Part shown: in pieces, positions 6,329-6,343 of the stretch | Position numbering within the stretch: the first letter of the stretch is position 1 | How the letters are laid out: each line of letters begins with the position of its first letter | DNA from: an uncultured Collinsella sp. | GTDB taxonomy: Bacteria; Actinomycetota; Coriobacteriia; Coriobacteriales; Coriobacteriaceae | Direction of reading: 5' to 3' | Assembly (NCBI GenBank): GCA_900551975.1 | Contig: URYA01000093.1 | Coordinates: 1 to 6,343, forward strand | Length of the DNA: 6,343 nucleotides | Notes under the pieces: generated by a model | The model's input: the letters and a program-made list of their open reading frames with translations, nothing else | Told to the model about the DNA's origin: nothing | Database searches by the model: none | Program-made: the position numbers and the translations under genes

Positions 6329-6343
6329 TTAGACCGGCTAAGG

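Overview
The window is a high-G+C bacterial sequence that looks like a gut Coriobacteriia genome, probably Collinsella-like. That guess rests on codon use, the coriobacterial style of the DEAD-box helicase and the kinase, and the dispersed palindromic repeats; no marker gene proves it. The left fifth (about 1-1300) is less G+C-rich and carries conjugation genes typical of integrative and conjugative elements (ICEs) of gut Firmicutes and Actinobacteria.

Layout. Positions 1-766 (minus strand) hold the start of a membrane-anchored, signal-peptide-bearing protein that runs off the left edge. Its start codon overlaps the stop of the preceding gene (TAATG), which is the C-terminal quarter of a VirB4-family conjugation ATPase. 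At 1291-1311 that VirB4 tail is joined in frame to the N-terminal two thirds of a DEAD-box RNA helicase (start at 2427, minus strand), giving one continuous 553-residue frame. Neither protein is complete: the helicase lacks motif VI, and the VirB4 part lacks Walker A. The join lies inside both genes, at a stretch where each family could encode nearly the same peptide, and not at an element end. It is most simply an assembly chimera or an illegitimate recombination. The ICE genes should therefore not be assumed to neighbour the chromosomal genes on the right.

The right part is a two-gene phospho-signalling module on the plus strand. A 320-residue protein with a C-terminal FHA domain (2936-3898) has a strong Shine-Dalgarno and a consensus -10 box 108 bases upstream of its start. 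It is followed, after a terminator-like hairpin and a leader with a perfect 14-bp inverted repeat, by a Ser/Thr protein kinase (4070-6147). The kinase has one transmembrane helix and an apparent DUF6273 domain outside the membrane. It is split by a one-base frameshift near 4843. Both partners have lost a hallmark residue: the FHA domain lacks the usual phosphate-binding Arg, and the kinase has GMG in place of DFG.

Three copies of a 59-bp palindromic element (17-bp arm, 25-bp centre, 17-bp arm) lie at 2699-2757, 6189-6247 and 6270-6328. All are in the same orientation and they bracket the FHA-kinase module. They look like a dispersed intergenic repeat family of this genome.
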